NCBI GenBank assembly: GCA_910574455.1
Contig: CAJSYZ010000010.1
Location: 2,508,770 to 2,572,769, forward strand
Direction of reading: 5' to 3'
DNA from: Trichaptum fuscoviolaceum
Lineage: Eukaryota; Basidiomycota; Agaricomycetes; Hymenochaetales; Trichaptaceae
DNA: 64,000 bases
Positions 20,038-30,061 of the stretch are shown piece after piece (positions within the stretch are counted from its first letter, which is position 1; the number at the start of each line of letters is the position of its first letter). The notes beneath the pieces were generated by a model. That model saw only the letters and a program-made list of their open reading frames with translations. It was not told the DNA's origin and made no database searches. Made by a program: the position numbers and the translations under genes.

Positions 20038-21270
20038 TTAGTGCCAATCTACAGAACCGGAAAAAACATCGATGATGGGGCACACCGTTATCCAACTCCG
20101 TTTGTCTACCTCATATTCCTGCAGTTGGATGTTCCGCCTATGACAGACATCTCGAAGTCGTTCGCCGAGTTGCTTGTGCCGGTCGAGGCTGAGCACAATG
20201 TGACTGAGCGACGGGAAATTCCTCGTATCCTCGAGGTAGGTGGGAAGGGGCTGTATCTCTGCCTCTGTGAAGTGGGAGAAGCAGGCGACACGCTCGAGCC
20301 GCGGGAGGTTTGAGATGAGGCCCAAATCCATCTTCATCCTGCTGATCTGCAGCTGCCGAAGCTCTCCCAAAGTGGCAATGGCCTCGTCCAAAGGCCGATA
20401 CGATTTGAGGTAGTCCATCTCGTACGCGTCGATCTTGAGGTACTTCAGAGTTGGGGACCACGCGCGTAAGCACTCGCACAGTGCGTCTAGTCTGCCGTCA
20501 CCGGCGTTCCCGTTATTCAGGTCGAATAGCGAGATGGCGAACTTCGTTACGCCGCCAGTGCACATCGCACGTAAGGATGCATATTCTCTGGCTTGCAGCG
20601 CAGCGCGGTAGATGACGATCTCACGGAGGTCTGGGCAGCAGCCGGACACCTGGGACGAGAGTTGCGGTACCGGTTCCTTCGTCTCATATCTCTTAACGCG
20701 CTCCACCTGGATGCTTCGTAGCTTCGGCCACTTTCGCATCATGTCGCATAGCTGTGAGAAGCTGATTCCTTTTGCCGGGGAGACAAGTGGCATGTCCCGC
20801 TGAGATAAGGAGAAAGATACGAGCGACTTCGTCTTCAACACGTTGACCAAAGCCTGGACCTTCGTGTCGTTAAATCCATCGTATCCACAGATCTCGACGT
20901 GCTTCACGTTCGGACAAAGCTGCAGGATGTTGATGTTCGTTCGATTCTGTTCACCATAAGCCTTATTAGCGTATCGTTTGCACTCAATGCCCAGATGCAG
21001 CCGTTCGACCAGTACGGCCACCTCAGAGTTCGCCTCCAACGTCTTGTATAAGACTTCCGAGGTCTCTTGGTTATCGCATCCCATCGATTGATACAGGAAC
21101 TGGACGCTTATCGCCTTCCATCGCTTGGAGACTCGAAGGAGAGGTGTAAGGTACGACCGGGGGATATATTTGGCGTCAGATAGGTTTTCCGGCGTCACCG
21201 ATGGGTGATCTGATATGAGATTTCCAATGATAGCCGTCAAGGTCTCTGTAGGTAAAGATGAGTCGTTCAT
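20038..21270 (-). CDS. F-box/LRR protein, intact
   Basis: About 410 codons from MNDSSLPTETLTAIIGNL (F-box) through RSYLTPLLRVSKRWKAISVQFLYQS, LCPNVKHVEICGYDGFNDTK, MMRKWPKLRSIQVERV, CCPDLREIVIYRAAL, ALCECLRAWSPTLKYLKIDA, LGELRQLQISRMKMDLG and LPRLERVACFSHF to HRRNIQLQEY and a short unique tail. I start at the Met just before the F-box, as in the paralogues, rather than at an in-frame Met 16 codons upstream. All LRR blocks of the family are present without lesions. It is likely an SCF substrate receptor of unknown target. Confidence 0.85.
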   Translation of the reverse strand: MNDSSLPTETLTAIIGNLISDHPSVTPENLSDAKYIPRSYLTPLLRVSKRWKAISVQFLYQSMGCDNQETSEVLYKTLEANSEVAVLVERLHLGIECKRYANKAYGEQNRTNINILQLCPNVKHVEICGYDGFNDTKVQALVNVLKTKSLVSFSLSQRDMPLVSPAKGISFSQLCDMMRKWPKLRSIQVERVKRYETKEPVPQLSSQVSGCCPDLREIVIYRAALQAREYASLRAMCTGGVTKFAISLFDLNNGNAGDGRLDALCECLRAWSPTLKYLKIDAYEMDYLKSYRPLDEAIATLGELRQLQISRMKMDLGLISNLPRLERVACFSHFTEAEIQPLPTYLEDTRNFPSLSHIVLSLDRHKQLGERLRDVCHRRNIQLQEYEVDKRSWITVCPIIDVFSGSVDWH

Positions 21271-21829
21271 TCTAAGAGATGGGGTTATAAAAGTGTAAGT
21301 ATGTTTGTTAGCTTTCATCTATCACTGCAAGACGTACATCGATTGCCTTCTAAGATGTTATCGAAGAAGGGGGGAGATGGGTTCAATTTTAATTACAAAG
21401 TCAAATGATGTTGGTAATAATTTTCGATTTGACATTTGGAATTGACCCAAACCCTCATCATCCGAGACGCCGATTCTCGGGTTCAAGTTGAAGTGTCACA
21501 ACTGAGCGAAACACGTGAATGTGACAATGCTTATCACTGAGTCACGCGTCTCGACGCGGTCTTGGCTCATCGGCGTCTTCGCAACCAACAAAGGCCACGG
21601 AGCAGCGAAGAAGCATCAAGACCTCAAGCTTTACCTCATTCATCTCAGTAAGAGAAAGCCTGCTGCAAGCATCGAGCCCCTTTCCGTTCGCCTGGTCGAA
21701 ACGTCCGCTGACCGTTGACATGCTTTATCGATTCTAAAGCATTAATTCTTCCTTTGTTAATAGATTGGGTCAGGCCATCGACGTGGATTGTAGTTTTGAT
21801 TGTGATACTACATACGTTGTAACAACTTT
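21271..21829. other. Intergenic, no gene seen
   Basis: Short promoter region of the F-box gene followed by featureless sequence; no motif or frame supports a gene. Confidence 0.4.
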
Positions 21830-23662
21830 CTACGTCAAGAAAAAGGAGAACTTCCCGTCTTCGTACGGGAATGGGTAGCCATTCTGTTCCTCGTCTTTCC
21901 ATGCACATTTGACATCTCCCAGCTTGTCCCGTACAGAGGCATAATTTGATTTGGTCACCCATCCATCACCCTCAATGTCCAAATGCTGGTCGATCTGCGA
22001 CATTGTTCCCCGATACTGCACGAAATTCGCCCACTGCACCTCGTGCTCCTCGACTTCTTGGTCCGAGAACGAGATAGGACAAGCAACTCCAGACTGACAG
22101 ACTTCGTCCCATATACTCTCGATTTCAAGAAGAGCTTGACGAAATTCCAAGACGCTGTCAAACCATGTCCGCTGCCCACAGTAAAGGAGCGTCATGAGCT
22201 GCTCTTGGATGGGTCCTTCGATGACCTTGGCGCGACGCACATTATTCGCGAGGATGTGCTTCTTGTACCACATGAATCGATTGAAAAGCCTCTGCCTGAC
22301 GAGGAGATCTTCTCGCTCTTGATCACTGAACTCGTCGATGTTGTCTGGCGTAATGAGGTCAAAGGGATGATCATCAGACAGGATAGCAGGTGGGATGGTC
22401 GCCTGATAGAAGTACGGAAGAACGCAGGTATGCTGCCAGTCAATGATACCTTCGATATGAGCGACACCAGAGGCGGACACGTGTATATTTCCAGCACTAA
22501 GATCCGGATGCCAGATGGTGGGATGACAGAGCTCCTCTGCAGGAAGAATATTGGGGATCGCCTCGATGGCCATGTTGAGAAGACGCAAGTGGTAGGAGAC
22601 AGGGTGGTGAGGAGGCCGGCGGAAGGTCAAGGATGGGTCGCCATGACTTTCTAGCCATGTCCTTTGGTTCTTCAACGCAGCCACGAAAACGGATGTAGCG
22701 TCCGGCCCTGCAGAACAGTGAGCTCATCAGAAAGTGAAGGCGGATCAAGATGCTAACGTACATGGTCCTCGATCAAGATCCATGGCGGCACGCTCATTTC
22801 GCCACCATTGGCGGTCGCTTATGGGACCTATCCGGTATCTTTCGGAAAACGCTTTCAGTTGGTCCGGGACGTCACCGGCGAACAATGGTCTTTCTTGCAA
22901 CTCAGCGCTGACGTCTTCTTTGAAATACAAGCTTCCGTGTTGAGAAAACCGAACGCTTTCAAATTTCCTTTCGATGCCAATAAGCTCTTCCAAATGGGGG
23001 AGAGCCTCGTCGCCTTTGATCTGTTTCCTCCGGTCGTTCAGAGCGATGCCACCCGCCACTTCCATGATGATGAATTCAGACCCTACACTATTTTGGGCGT
23101 GCCCTTCGTCTCCGCTCCAAGCAAGGATGCGGGGAACGGGAAGCTGAAGTGCGTTGATGGCAAAATCCAAGGTCGCGACTTCACTAGACGTAGTTAAATA
23201 AGGAGGGCCAGCGATCGGGTTCGGAATCCGCGCAAGAGCTTTCTGAGAGCCTTCAAATCCCAGGTAGAAGACCTTGTTGTAAGAACCTAATCAGACTCTC
23301 GTAGATTTAGATACTTATTTGGTTTGTACTGACAGAGGACTACTGACCTTCGGTACCTTTTGCAATTGATGTGCATTTCGAACCAACGGCCTTGCTTGCA
23401 ACATCGGCTAAAGCCTCGATGTCAAACTTCACATATCTCTGAGCATTCTCTACGATTCTCATCAAAATAAATCACTCATAAAGTAGTTTGGCTACTCACG
23501 TTCTAACTCGTTGTACAACCAACGTCCAGACGTATAGTTGAACATCGATTCAGGGGCGTGTTCCATGACTTCTGTGGACATTGTTCTGGTAAGATAAAGT
23601 CTAGATATTTTGGTCCTCCCGAGTACGGCTCTTCTGGCGACCAAGCATAGAAGAAAACACAT
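21830..23662 (-). CDS. AIM9: AIM9-like mitochondrial phosphotransferase (APH/kinase fold)
   Basis: The first exon encodes an Arg-rich, acid-poor leader (CLVARRAVLGRTKISRLYLTR) before MSTEVMEHAPESMFNYTSGRWLYNELE. This fits the mitochondrial location of yeast Aim9. Later exons carry KFDIEALADVA, the strand EFIIMEVAGGIAL (hinge), a long linker with QWWRNERAAMD, the catalytic loop WHPDLSAGNIHV (H-x-D-x4-N) and GIIDWQHTCVLP (the metal-binding D of the DFG position as IDW). Together these define the aminoglycoside-phosphotransferase/kinase fold. The C-terminus ends YEDGKFSFFLT. Introns lie near 23,450-23,495 (donor GTGAGT), about 23,200-23,340 and 22,690-22,745. The exact first Met is uncertain; later Mets would remove the leader. 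Substrate of the family is unknown. No lesions seen. Confidence 0.85.
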
Positions 23663-25526
23663 GACTTTAAGTGCAAAGCCATGAAGCCAAAGATCTTGAC
23701 GGTTAGAAGAAAAAAGGAGGTTGACGACCCTGATGACGGAGATACCTAACTTGAAATAGGTGTTCCGGCAAACTCCACGCGTGACCAATGAGGGGGAAAA
23801 ATCAATTTAGACGATAGCTATGCTCCTTTCAATACAAGGTAGCATAGAAGATATGGTTCTCACTGACTGACTGAATAACAAGATGCAGCATATCATCCGG
23901 ATTCCGTCTTGCATCATGTTGAAGAAACTGACCTTTGGCAGCTGTTATCATTGTCATTTCATATATGCAGTTGGCTGCGTGCAGAAGAGCACTTTCTCTA
24001 ATATAGGTACACCTCTGCTGCAATATTAAGATACCAATGGATGTGAGCAAGACAGCTAAACCATTCTCTGGATGAAATCCGAGGTCAAAGCTGTCCATGG
24101 AGCTTTGCTGTATCAGTGGAGCAAATGGCAGTGTATGTCGTAGAGTGTAAGTGCCGTGGCGTTATTCTTGGACAGGGAAGAAGGTGGCCAGCCTGCTATT
24201 GATAAATTTAGGTAAGAAAGGAATTTAGAAAGTTTAGTAGCATGAGGTATTGTCTAATCTAAATGACATATGGTACTACGTATGTTTCTTCTCCATTTTC
24301 TTGAATTCAGATTACCATCCATCCACAAATGCACATTGCTGTATTCATGATCTGGAATGGAAGAGCACTCTATTTTCCGGGAGGACATTATTTTAATTAA
24401 ATTTGAACTTTATGTATAGAGCACATCCAAAATTAGTCCTTTTGCAGTGCATCGGGCTTATGATTGCGATGCAGTCTCGGAGAACCGAATTTGATCCCGC
24501 CCGCGAGATCAATCTGGGAGTCTTTGCTTGTATACCCCAATTAAGTGTGGCACCCGTCAGGCACCTACTAAATAGTCCCCGAGTAATGCCGTCAGTTAAT
24601 GCCTGTTTGAAAATGCGTCCATTCACACCGGAACCTGAAAGCATATACTGTAGTTCTGTCTGCGTAATATCCAAGGACTCTAAACTTGTCATCCCTAGGT
24701 CTGATAGAGTCCATATAGTGACATCAGCGCTTCAACTCTTCTTGGGCGATTCGGAGCATCTGCTGCGACGTTGTGGGAAAGGTGTTTGATCGTTACGAAC
24801 AATTGGCTTGTCATAAATTTGATCTTCTCGTGGCAATACATCAAAGAGGTTCTCAGGACCTCCGACCGTCCGGTAGTGACACTGCGGGGATGGTCTGTAG
24901 TGCCTTTCGTACGCAACGTAGGGTTCTCTGTAAGGTGCTAAAGCTTATAACCCCATGGGTATCTTCTAGCCTGGTTGTTTTCAGAATAAAAAAAGTTCAA
25001 GATAGAGAAAAGCCGATATTGAGCGTGTCAAATTATTCGGAGATTTAGTTCGTGATAATACTCCAAACCCTTGGGTCAAAACAATGGGGGATAGAAGGTC
25101 ATAAATAAAATGCCAACATAGTCCAACACTACATCTCCAAAGTTCCAGTCACACGTTAGCTACAATAATGTAAGACTTCGCCACTCACCATGTATCTAAC
25201 TATGCCTCACGCCCCGTTAGTGGTTGCCAATTTGCGTGAGCTAGCGCCACCGTCTTTGAGTCTACCAAGGCCCGTGAGCTACTCTTGGTGTAGTAAACCC
25301 CCCATAGACAAAACCGACTTCGGATCTCGTCCAAAGAATGGTATAGCTGCCTTTGCTCGCATCCGTTGGGCTCAAAGTTCTGCGGCGACTATGCATCCAC
25401 GTTCAAAAAAAGAGTTAATCTGCGCCGTAGTCAGTCTCATATAAAGTGTCGACAATACTCCTTGACAAGCTCCATCAGCAAGCAAACTCAGCACAGTCCA
25501 TTAACCAGTCTTACATACCCTACAAC
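23663..25526. other. Long intergenic stretch without a supported gene
   Basis: Several frames of 70-130 codons overlap on both strands (23,829-24,098 minus; 24,403-24,789 plus; 24,393-24,916 minus) without recognisable domains or consistent splice sites. The minus-strand words MTSLESLDITQTELQ and FVTIKHLSHNVA could be an LRR relic, but too little is left to say. Confidence 0.35.
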
Positions 25527-26037
25527 ATGCCTATGATTCCTACTACATTCCTTGCCTCTGCCCGTGTGGCAAAGACGTTCTTCAAAAAGAACCTCAAGAG
25601 CGTGTTCAAGGACTCCAACACGGTGAATCACATTGCTGCAGTGTATATAGAGGAATAATTGCTAATGTAGCATATTTGTATCGCAGGGACTCTGGAAAGC
25701 AATCCAGAACAAGGCCGTGACTGGTACAGCAGGTGACCGTCTGTTCCCCAAGAAAGATAGCAACACCGACAAGAAGAACGGAGTTCGCGTCGACCTTGGA
25801 GAGAAGGTCTCGAAGAAAGTCGGCAGCAGCACGGTGTGGTACCGGAACCTCATTCTTCAGATTAACAAGGACCCAGAGAACCCGGCGCTGAAGGAGGCCG
25901 TTGGGAAGCATGGAACGCATGCTAAGCGTATAAAGTTCGAGGTTCCTCTTAATAGCACAGGTGATGGTCTGCACCCTGATTTGAAGAAGGCGGACGTCGA
26001 TGCTATTATCGACGAACTCGCAGAGAAAGGATTGTAG
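25527..26037 (+). CDS. Small conserved-looking hypothetical protein (148 aa)
   Basis: Two exons: 25,527-25,622 and 25,687-26,037, with a 64-bp GTGAAT/CGCAG intron in phase 0. The product begins MPMIPTTFLASARVAKTFFK and continues into GLWKAIQNKAVTGTAGDRLF. It has a Lys-rich middle (LGEKVSKKVGSSTVWYRNL) and an acidic helical end (KKADVDAIIDELAEKGL). The Met choice follows the frame; an in-frame upstream Met is absent. Codon use is more GC-rich at third positions than the neighbouring intergenic DNA, and the exon 2 frame is clean. No family recognised; no signal peptide or membrane segment. Confidence 0.65.
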
Positions 26038-26296
26038 TCGCGCATATGCGTCGTGCATGGTGTTATGACTCACAGTATGATTTGAAGTCCTAGCCCTCGC
26101 TCCATGTTATTCGTTGAAACGAAGCAAATAGTCACGTAGAGAAAGAATCATAGCACAGCATGGATGGTCATTGCCCCAAGTAAAATTAAGAGCACTCCTC
26201 GTAAAGAATATTCTCGAGAGCTTTACCTGGTTATAAAAACCATTATTTCCAGCACCCGCCCATGATCCGAATCGCGTATAAGGGATTGTAGAGGAG

Positions 26297-27554
26297 TTAA
26301 AGCAGAAAGTCTGAGTTTTGCAACCCATTCTTCAGAAGATCAATTCCTCGTTCAAGACAGATAGTATCAAGTCGCTTGCTCTCCTCCGACTCGGTTGAAA
26401 GCCGGACGACAATGATTTTAAGTGACGAAAATTTAGTTGTGTCTCTAAGAAGTCCGCAAAGGATTCTCAGTTCTTCACCGCTGATAAAGACTGAGCAGTA
26501 CAATCGGCCGAGCCGCGGAAGGTCCGAAAGCCTGAGGGTGTCCATGTCGATAGTCATATTGCCGAGCTGCAGCTCCCGAACGCCCTTAAGCGATGAAAGC
26601 GCCTCAGTTAGAGGACCATGCGTAGACAGGGTTGACCGCATGCTCAGCTTTAAGCATTCAAAGTTTGGGCGACCAGTGACATAATGCATCCAACGCTGCT
26701 TCGCCCATTGTACTACCGGCTCGTCTTCCGTACAGCGAGACATTGAGTTTAGTGACGCCGCTGTACATGCTACCCAATATCTTGAGGTCAATCTTGCTGA
26801 TCTCGGCACCGGTGAAGATTATCTCGCGTAACTCGGGGTATGGAATGATGATCTGTGGTGTGTCAACCGTTGGCCTATTTCCCCAATGTTCGTTTTTTAT
26901 ATAGTTTTCTGCCTTGATACTTCGGAGCTTCGGCCATTTCTGCATGGCGTTGAAAAGCGAACACGAGCTTCCTCCATGCCCTCTGTATAATGACAGGTTC
27001 ACTGGAGATATGTAGAGAGTCGTGAGCGATTTTTCCATCAACACGCGAAGCAGAGAGTCGAGCTTGTTATGGAGGAATCCACGTATCTCCACCTGATTCA
27101 CGTTAGGACAGAGCTGAAGAATGCTGATGTTTGTTTGCGTCCACTTTGGCTCCATGTCTTGATGATTTTTAGCCTCGATTCCCAGCTTTAGTGCTTTGAC
27201 TAAGGATGCTAGTCGAGAGTTCGCCGTCAAGGTAACCAATAGATCCTCAGCAATCTCGTGTCCGTTGCGTTTCGACTCCATCGCTTGCAGATTTTCGATA
27301 CGCGCTCCTCTGTCAAAGTGGGACTCATCTTCGACCACGGGGACCCGATGTGACATCTTGCTTCCGACGGCGACAGACCGATAAAGGAAACTCTCGGTTA
27401 CCGCATGCCAAAGCTTACAGACTCGAAGCAAGGGTATAAGGTACCACTGAGGGAGGAAAATTGGAGGCCTCAGTCGAGTTGTGTACGAGTATTCTGCTAT
27501 TAGATCCTCAATGATGAATTCCAGAACCTCAGTGGGCAATGATGGGCTATTCAT
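26297..27554 (-). pseudogene. F-box/LRR gene with deletion and frameshift
   Basis: It starts MNSPSLPTEVLEFIIEDLI and runs with all family blocks (RWYLIPLLRVCKLWHAV-like, LCPNVNQVEIRGF, AMQKWPKLRSIKAENY, YPELREIIFTGAEI) to ALDALCHWSPKL. At about 26,660-26,690 the expected ECLRAW is missing and the frame shifts. The remainder (FECLKLSM, VRELQLGNMTIDMD, LPRLGRLYCSVF, SDFLL) follows in the other frame to 26,297. Otherwise undamaged, so a recent loss. Confidence 0.8.
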
Positions 27555-27992
27555 TCGCGGCACCGGGAGCATCCTTATTGCTATTGCCCATAGTCAGTAG
27601 TATTGCAGCGTAAGTTTCCACATCTGTGCTAACCTCCTTCAACTCAAATAGAGATGTCAAACGTTAGCAAGGCCTTGTGTGGATGTTTTTACAATGGATG
27701 ATGAATCAATGATGTCGTCGTCGTAGTAGTAGTAGAAGAAGCCTAAAAACGTTGTTTGGCGTGACTCAAAGTCGACAAAACTCCCACGAATTGCATTCAA
27801 GTTCAAGTTCGCGCTGCCTCACAACCCACTGTTCCATACTGAAACATCATGTCAGACCTTTATGGTGCAGAAGGGATTGCATCCAGTACTTGTCCTTCTG
27901 TCATTTAAGTTTGACCACAAATGAGTAATTTATGAGAATAAAATGATTTAAATAGCGCTGTGAAGAAGCTTGTATAATATCCTAAATCACAT
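27555..27992. other. F-box gene upstream region with GTA-triplet tract
   Basis: Contains GTCGTCGTCGTAGTAGTAGTAG near 27,715-27,735 and TTCAAGTTCAAGTTC near 27,798. No gene. Confidence 0.4.
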
Positions 27993-28118
27993 GGTGAGAT
28001 GGCCGAGCGGTCTAAGGCGCCAGACTAAGGATCACCCTGTTCTTACAGGGATTCGAGAAATGCGAGTTTCTCAGATATCTGGTCCTCCGGGGCGTGGGTT
28101 CGAATCCCACTCTCATCA
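27993..28118 (+). tRNA. tRNA-Leu(AAG) with 46-nt intron
   Basis: The acceptor stem GGTGAGA pairs with TCTCATC (one G-U), the D-arm has GGCCGAGCGGTCTAAGGC, and the anticodon stem CCAGA/TCTGG encloses CTAAGGA with anticodon AAG at 28,027-28,029. A long variable arm follows (TCCTCCGGGGC). The T-arm GTGGG-TTCGAAT-CCCAC is perfect. The intron occupies 28,031-28,076, right after position 37 as in eukaryotic nuclear tRNAs. Discriminator A at 28,118; CCA is not encoded. The type II shape and AAG anticodon identify leucine. A T-run at 28,138-28,144 could terminate polymerase III. Confidence 0.95.
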
Positions 28119-28614
28119 ATTAACTTACATTTCTTATCTTTTTGCATGCATTCTTTCCCCTGTTTTTTGTGCAGATTGCACTGATCGAGCAAAGGAGAAC
28201 GCGGAGTGCGTGCGGGGAGGAGGTATTTTAATCTAGACCAAGTAAATACCTCAGGTCACAGTGGACAAGCGGTAAAGGCTAGTTTATTACAACATTTTTC
28301 TGATTTTCAATGCCAATGCTCATACGTAAAGCTTCCAAAGTCAGATCAATGCACTAGATGCAATATACCTTTGGGCTGAGCTGTTTTCTTTCTTCTAGTT
28401 GACATATCAGAGCTTCGGATTGCAGTAGAGCCTTCACCTCTTTACTCTCTGACATGAGCTGTAAGGGCCGTTTCGGGTCGCATCATCGTGAAGGCGCGTT
28501 GAAGATGCTAAAGCGTTCGCACATTGTATGCACATTCATAAGTAGGTATACACATTGCGGATTTATCCTCTAATATCCTAGATAATTTCGTCGTAAGCGA
28601 CCCAGAGGTATAAA
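28119..28614. other. Intergenic, no gene seen
   Basis: 3' flank of the F-box gene and of tRNA-Leu; nothing recognisable beyond a short T-rich tract. Confidence 0.4.
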
Positions 28615-30061
28615 TCACCAGCTGTAATACATATTGTCTACAGTAAAGCTCAGTTTCTTTCGTACGCAGATTCCGAACAGTTCTCTGACGTCCACAGAGC
28701 GCATGAGGAAGTTCCAAACTATTAGGTACTCCAGTGACGGCAGGCAATCCTGCTGCAGCAAGCTGCGAAGTCCGGCATACCGCTTCTCGTCGACTGTCAC
28801 CGTCAGCTTCTCCAGCCGCGTCAGGTCCCACAACGACTCGGAGCCGGAGTCCCGGGCCGCCGGGAGCAGAATGCGCACGAGCTCGAGCTCGCGCAGGCGC
28901 GTGAGGTGGCCGATCCGCGGGCCCTCGACGAGGAACGGGCACGCGTTGTTGATGTGCACGTCGGTGCAGTCGTTCGGCGAGAGGAACTTCCCGCCGCTGA
29001 TGCGCAGGCGCTCGAGCGCCGGCGCCCATGCGTCCAGGCAGCGCTGCAGGCCCGCCATCGTCCGGGCGTTCGTAAGGACGGCGAGGTGCACTGTTGTGAG
29101 ATGATGCAGCGGGGGGTGGCGGAGTGCGAGCAGGTCGCGCTCGTCGAGCGCGTAGTCGGCCCGCGTGTCTAGAGAGTCGCTGCCCCCCAATATGAGCGAC
29201 TCAAGCGCGAGCGGGCGATGATGGGCCACGATGGCCACGTTGGCGACATCGGACGTACCGGTGTTGTCGCGGCGGGCAATGGCGTGTCCCGTAAGCTCAA
29301 GCGTCCGCAGGTGCGGCCAGCTCTCGCACAGCATCCTGAGCAGCTCCGGGAATGTGAAGAAGCCTACCGGGCCCTCGCAGGGCGCGACGTGCTGCACATG
29401 CGCAACCACAGAGCGCAGCAGCGTCTTGCCCGCCAACGCGTCGAGCAGCGCTTGCTGTCTGCACCGCGGGACGACGGTGTAGTGCAGGCTGAGGTGCGTG
29501 AGCGCCGGGCACCGCCGTATGATCTGTTCATGGCAGGCTATGTCTGCTGTCGTGTCGTCGACGACGAAACCCGAGTCGCAGCAGTCATCGTCAAAATCAA
29601 CCGCGTACCAGCTGACGAGCTCCAGGCGCCTCACCAGCGCTGCTGCGTCCGGCTCCGTGTCCGCGAGCTTGTAGTTCCGCTCGAGCGTGCGGAGTGCGCG
29701 TTGCGCAGAGACACACTCTGAGCCCCGACGCACCTTCTTCGATGAGAAAGCGATTTTTTTGCCGAGCGAGAGGGATCGATAGAGGATGGACCGCGCGACG
29801 GCCCTGAAGACGGCTAGGTGGAGAAGAGGCGCAATTAGAGATGAATCATTTTGGTCTTGGTCGTTCGAGGGTGGAAGAAGCTCTAGTGCGATCTTTTCGA
29901 GGATCTCGAATGGCAGCTTTTCTATCCATGCTGTCTGATTTGCTTGAGATGTGACACATCCGGAAGCGCGCGCACAATAGTCTGAAGGAGATAAACACTA
30001 TGTTAGTACGCTGTACTACTCGTCGAGAAGATGGCAGCTTACCAGGTAATGTAGGATCCAT
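28615..30061 (-). CDS. F-box/LRR protein, GC-rich, second subfamily
   Basis: Exon 1 (30,043-30,061) encodes MDPTLP. After a 61-bp intron (GTAAGC/TTCAG), exon 2 (28,615-29,981) completes 461 residues. The F-box is EKLPFEILEKIALELLPP, then IAPLLHLAVFRAVARSILYRSLSLG. The LRR region has HEQIIRRCPALTHLSLHYT, FPELLRMLCESWPHLRTLELT, CLDAWAPALERLRISGG and GHLTRLRELELVRILLP. This is the intact relative of the pseudogene at 5.8-7.6 kb and is distinct from the main array (no RWYLTPLLR signature). Third-position GC is far higher than in the neighbouring F-box genes, which gives long antisense frames. Presumed SCF receptor; target unknown. Confidence 0.85.

Noticed and set aside
21983..22654. 223-codon plus-strand frame opposite the AIM9-like gene
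   Set aside because: No domain; the minus strand has the catalytic motifs and matches a known family.
24393..24916. Possible LRR relic on the minus strand
   Set aside because: Too short and without any family-specific block to call it a gene remnant.
28906..29721. Long plus-strand frames opposite the F-box gene
   Set aside because: They are antisense shadows caused by GC-rich codons; the minus strand carries the F-box/LRR motifs and a proper spliced start.
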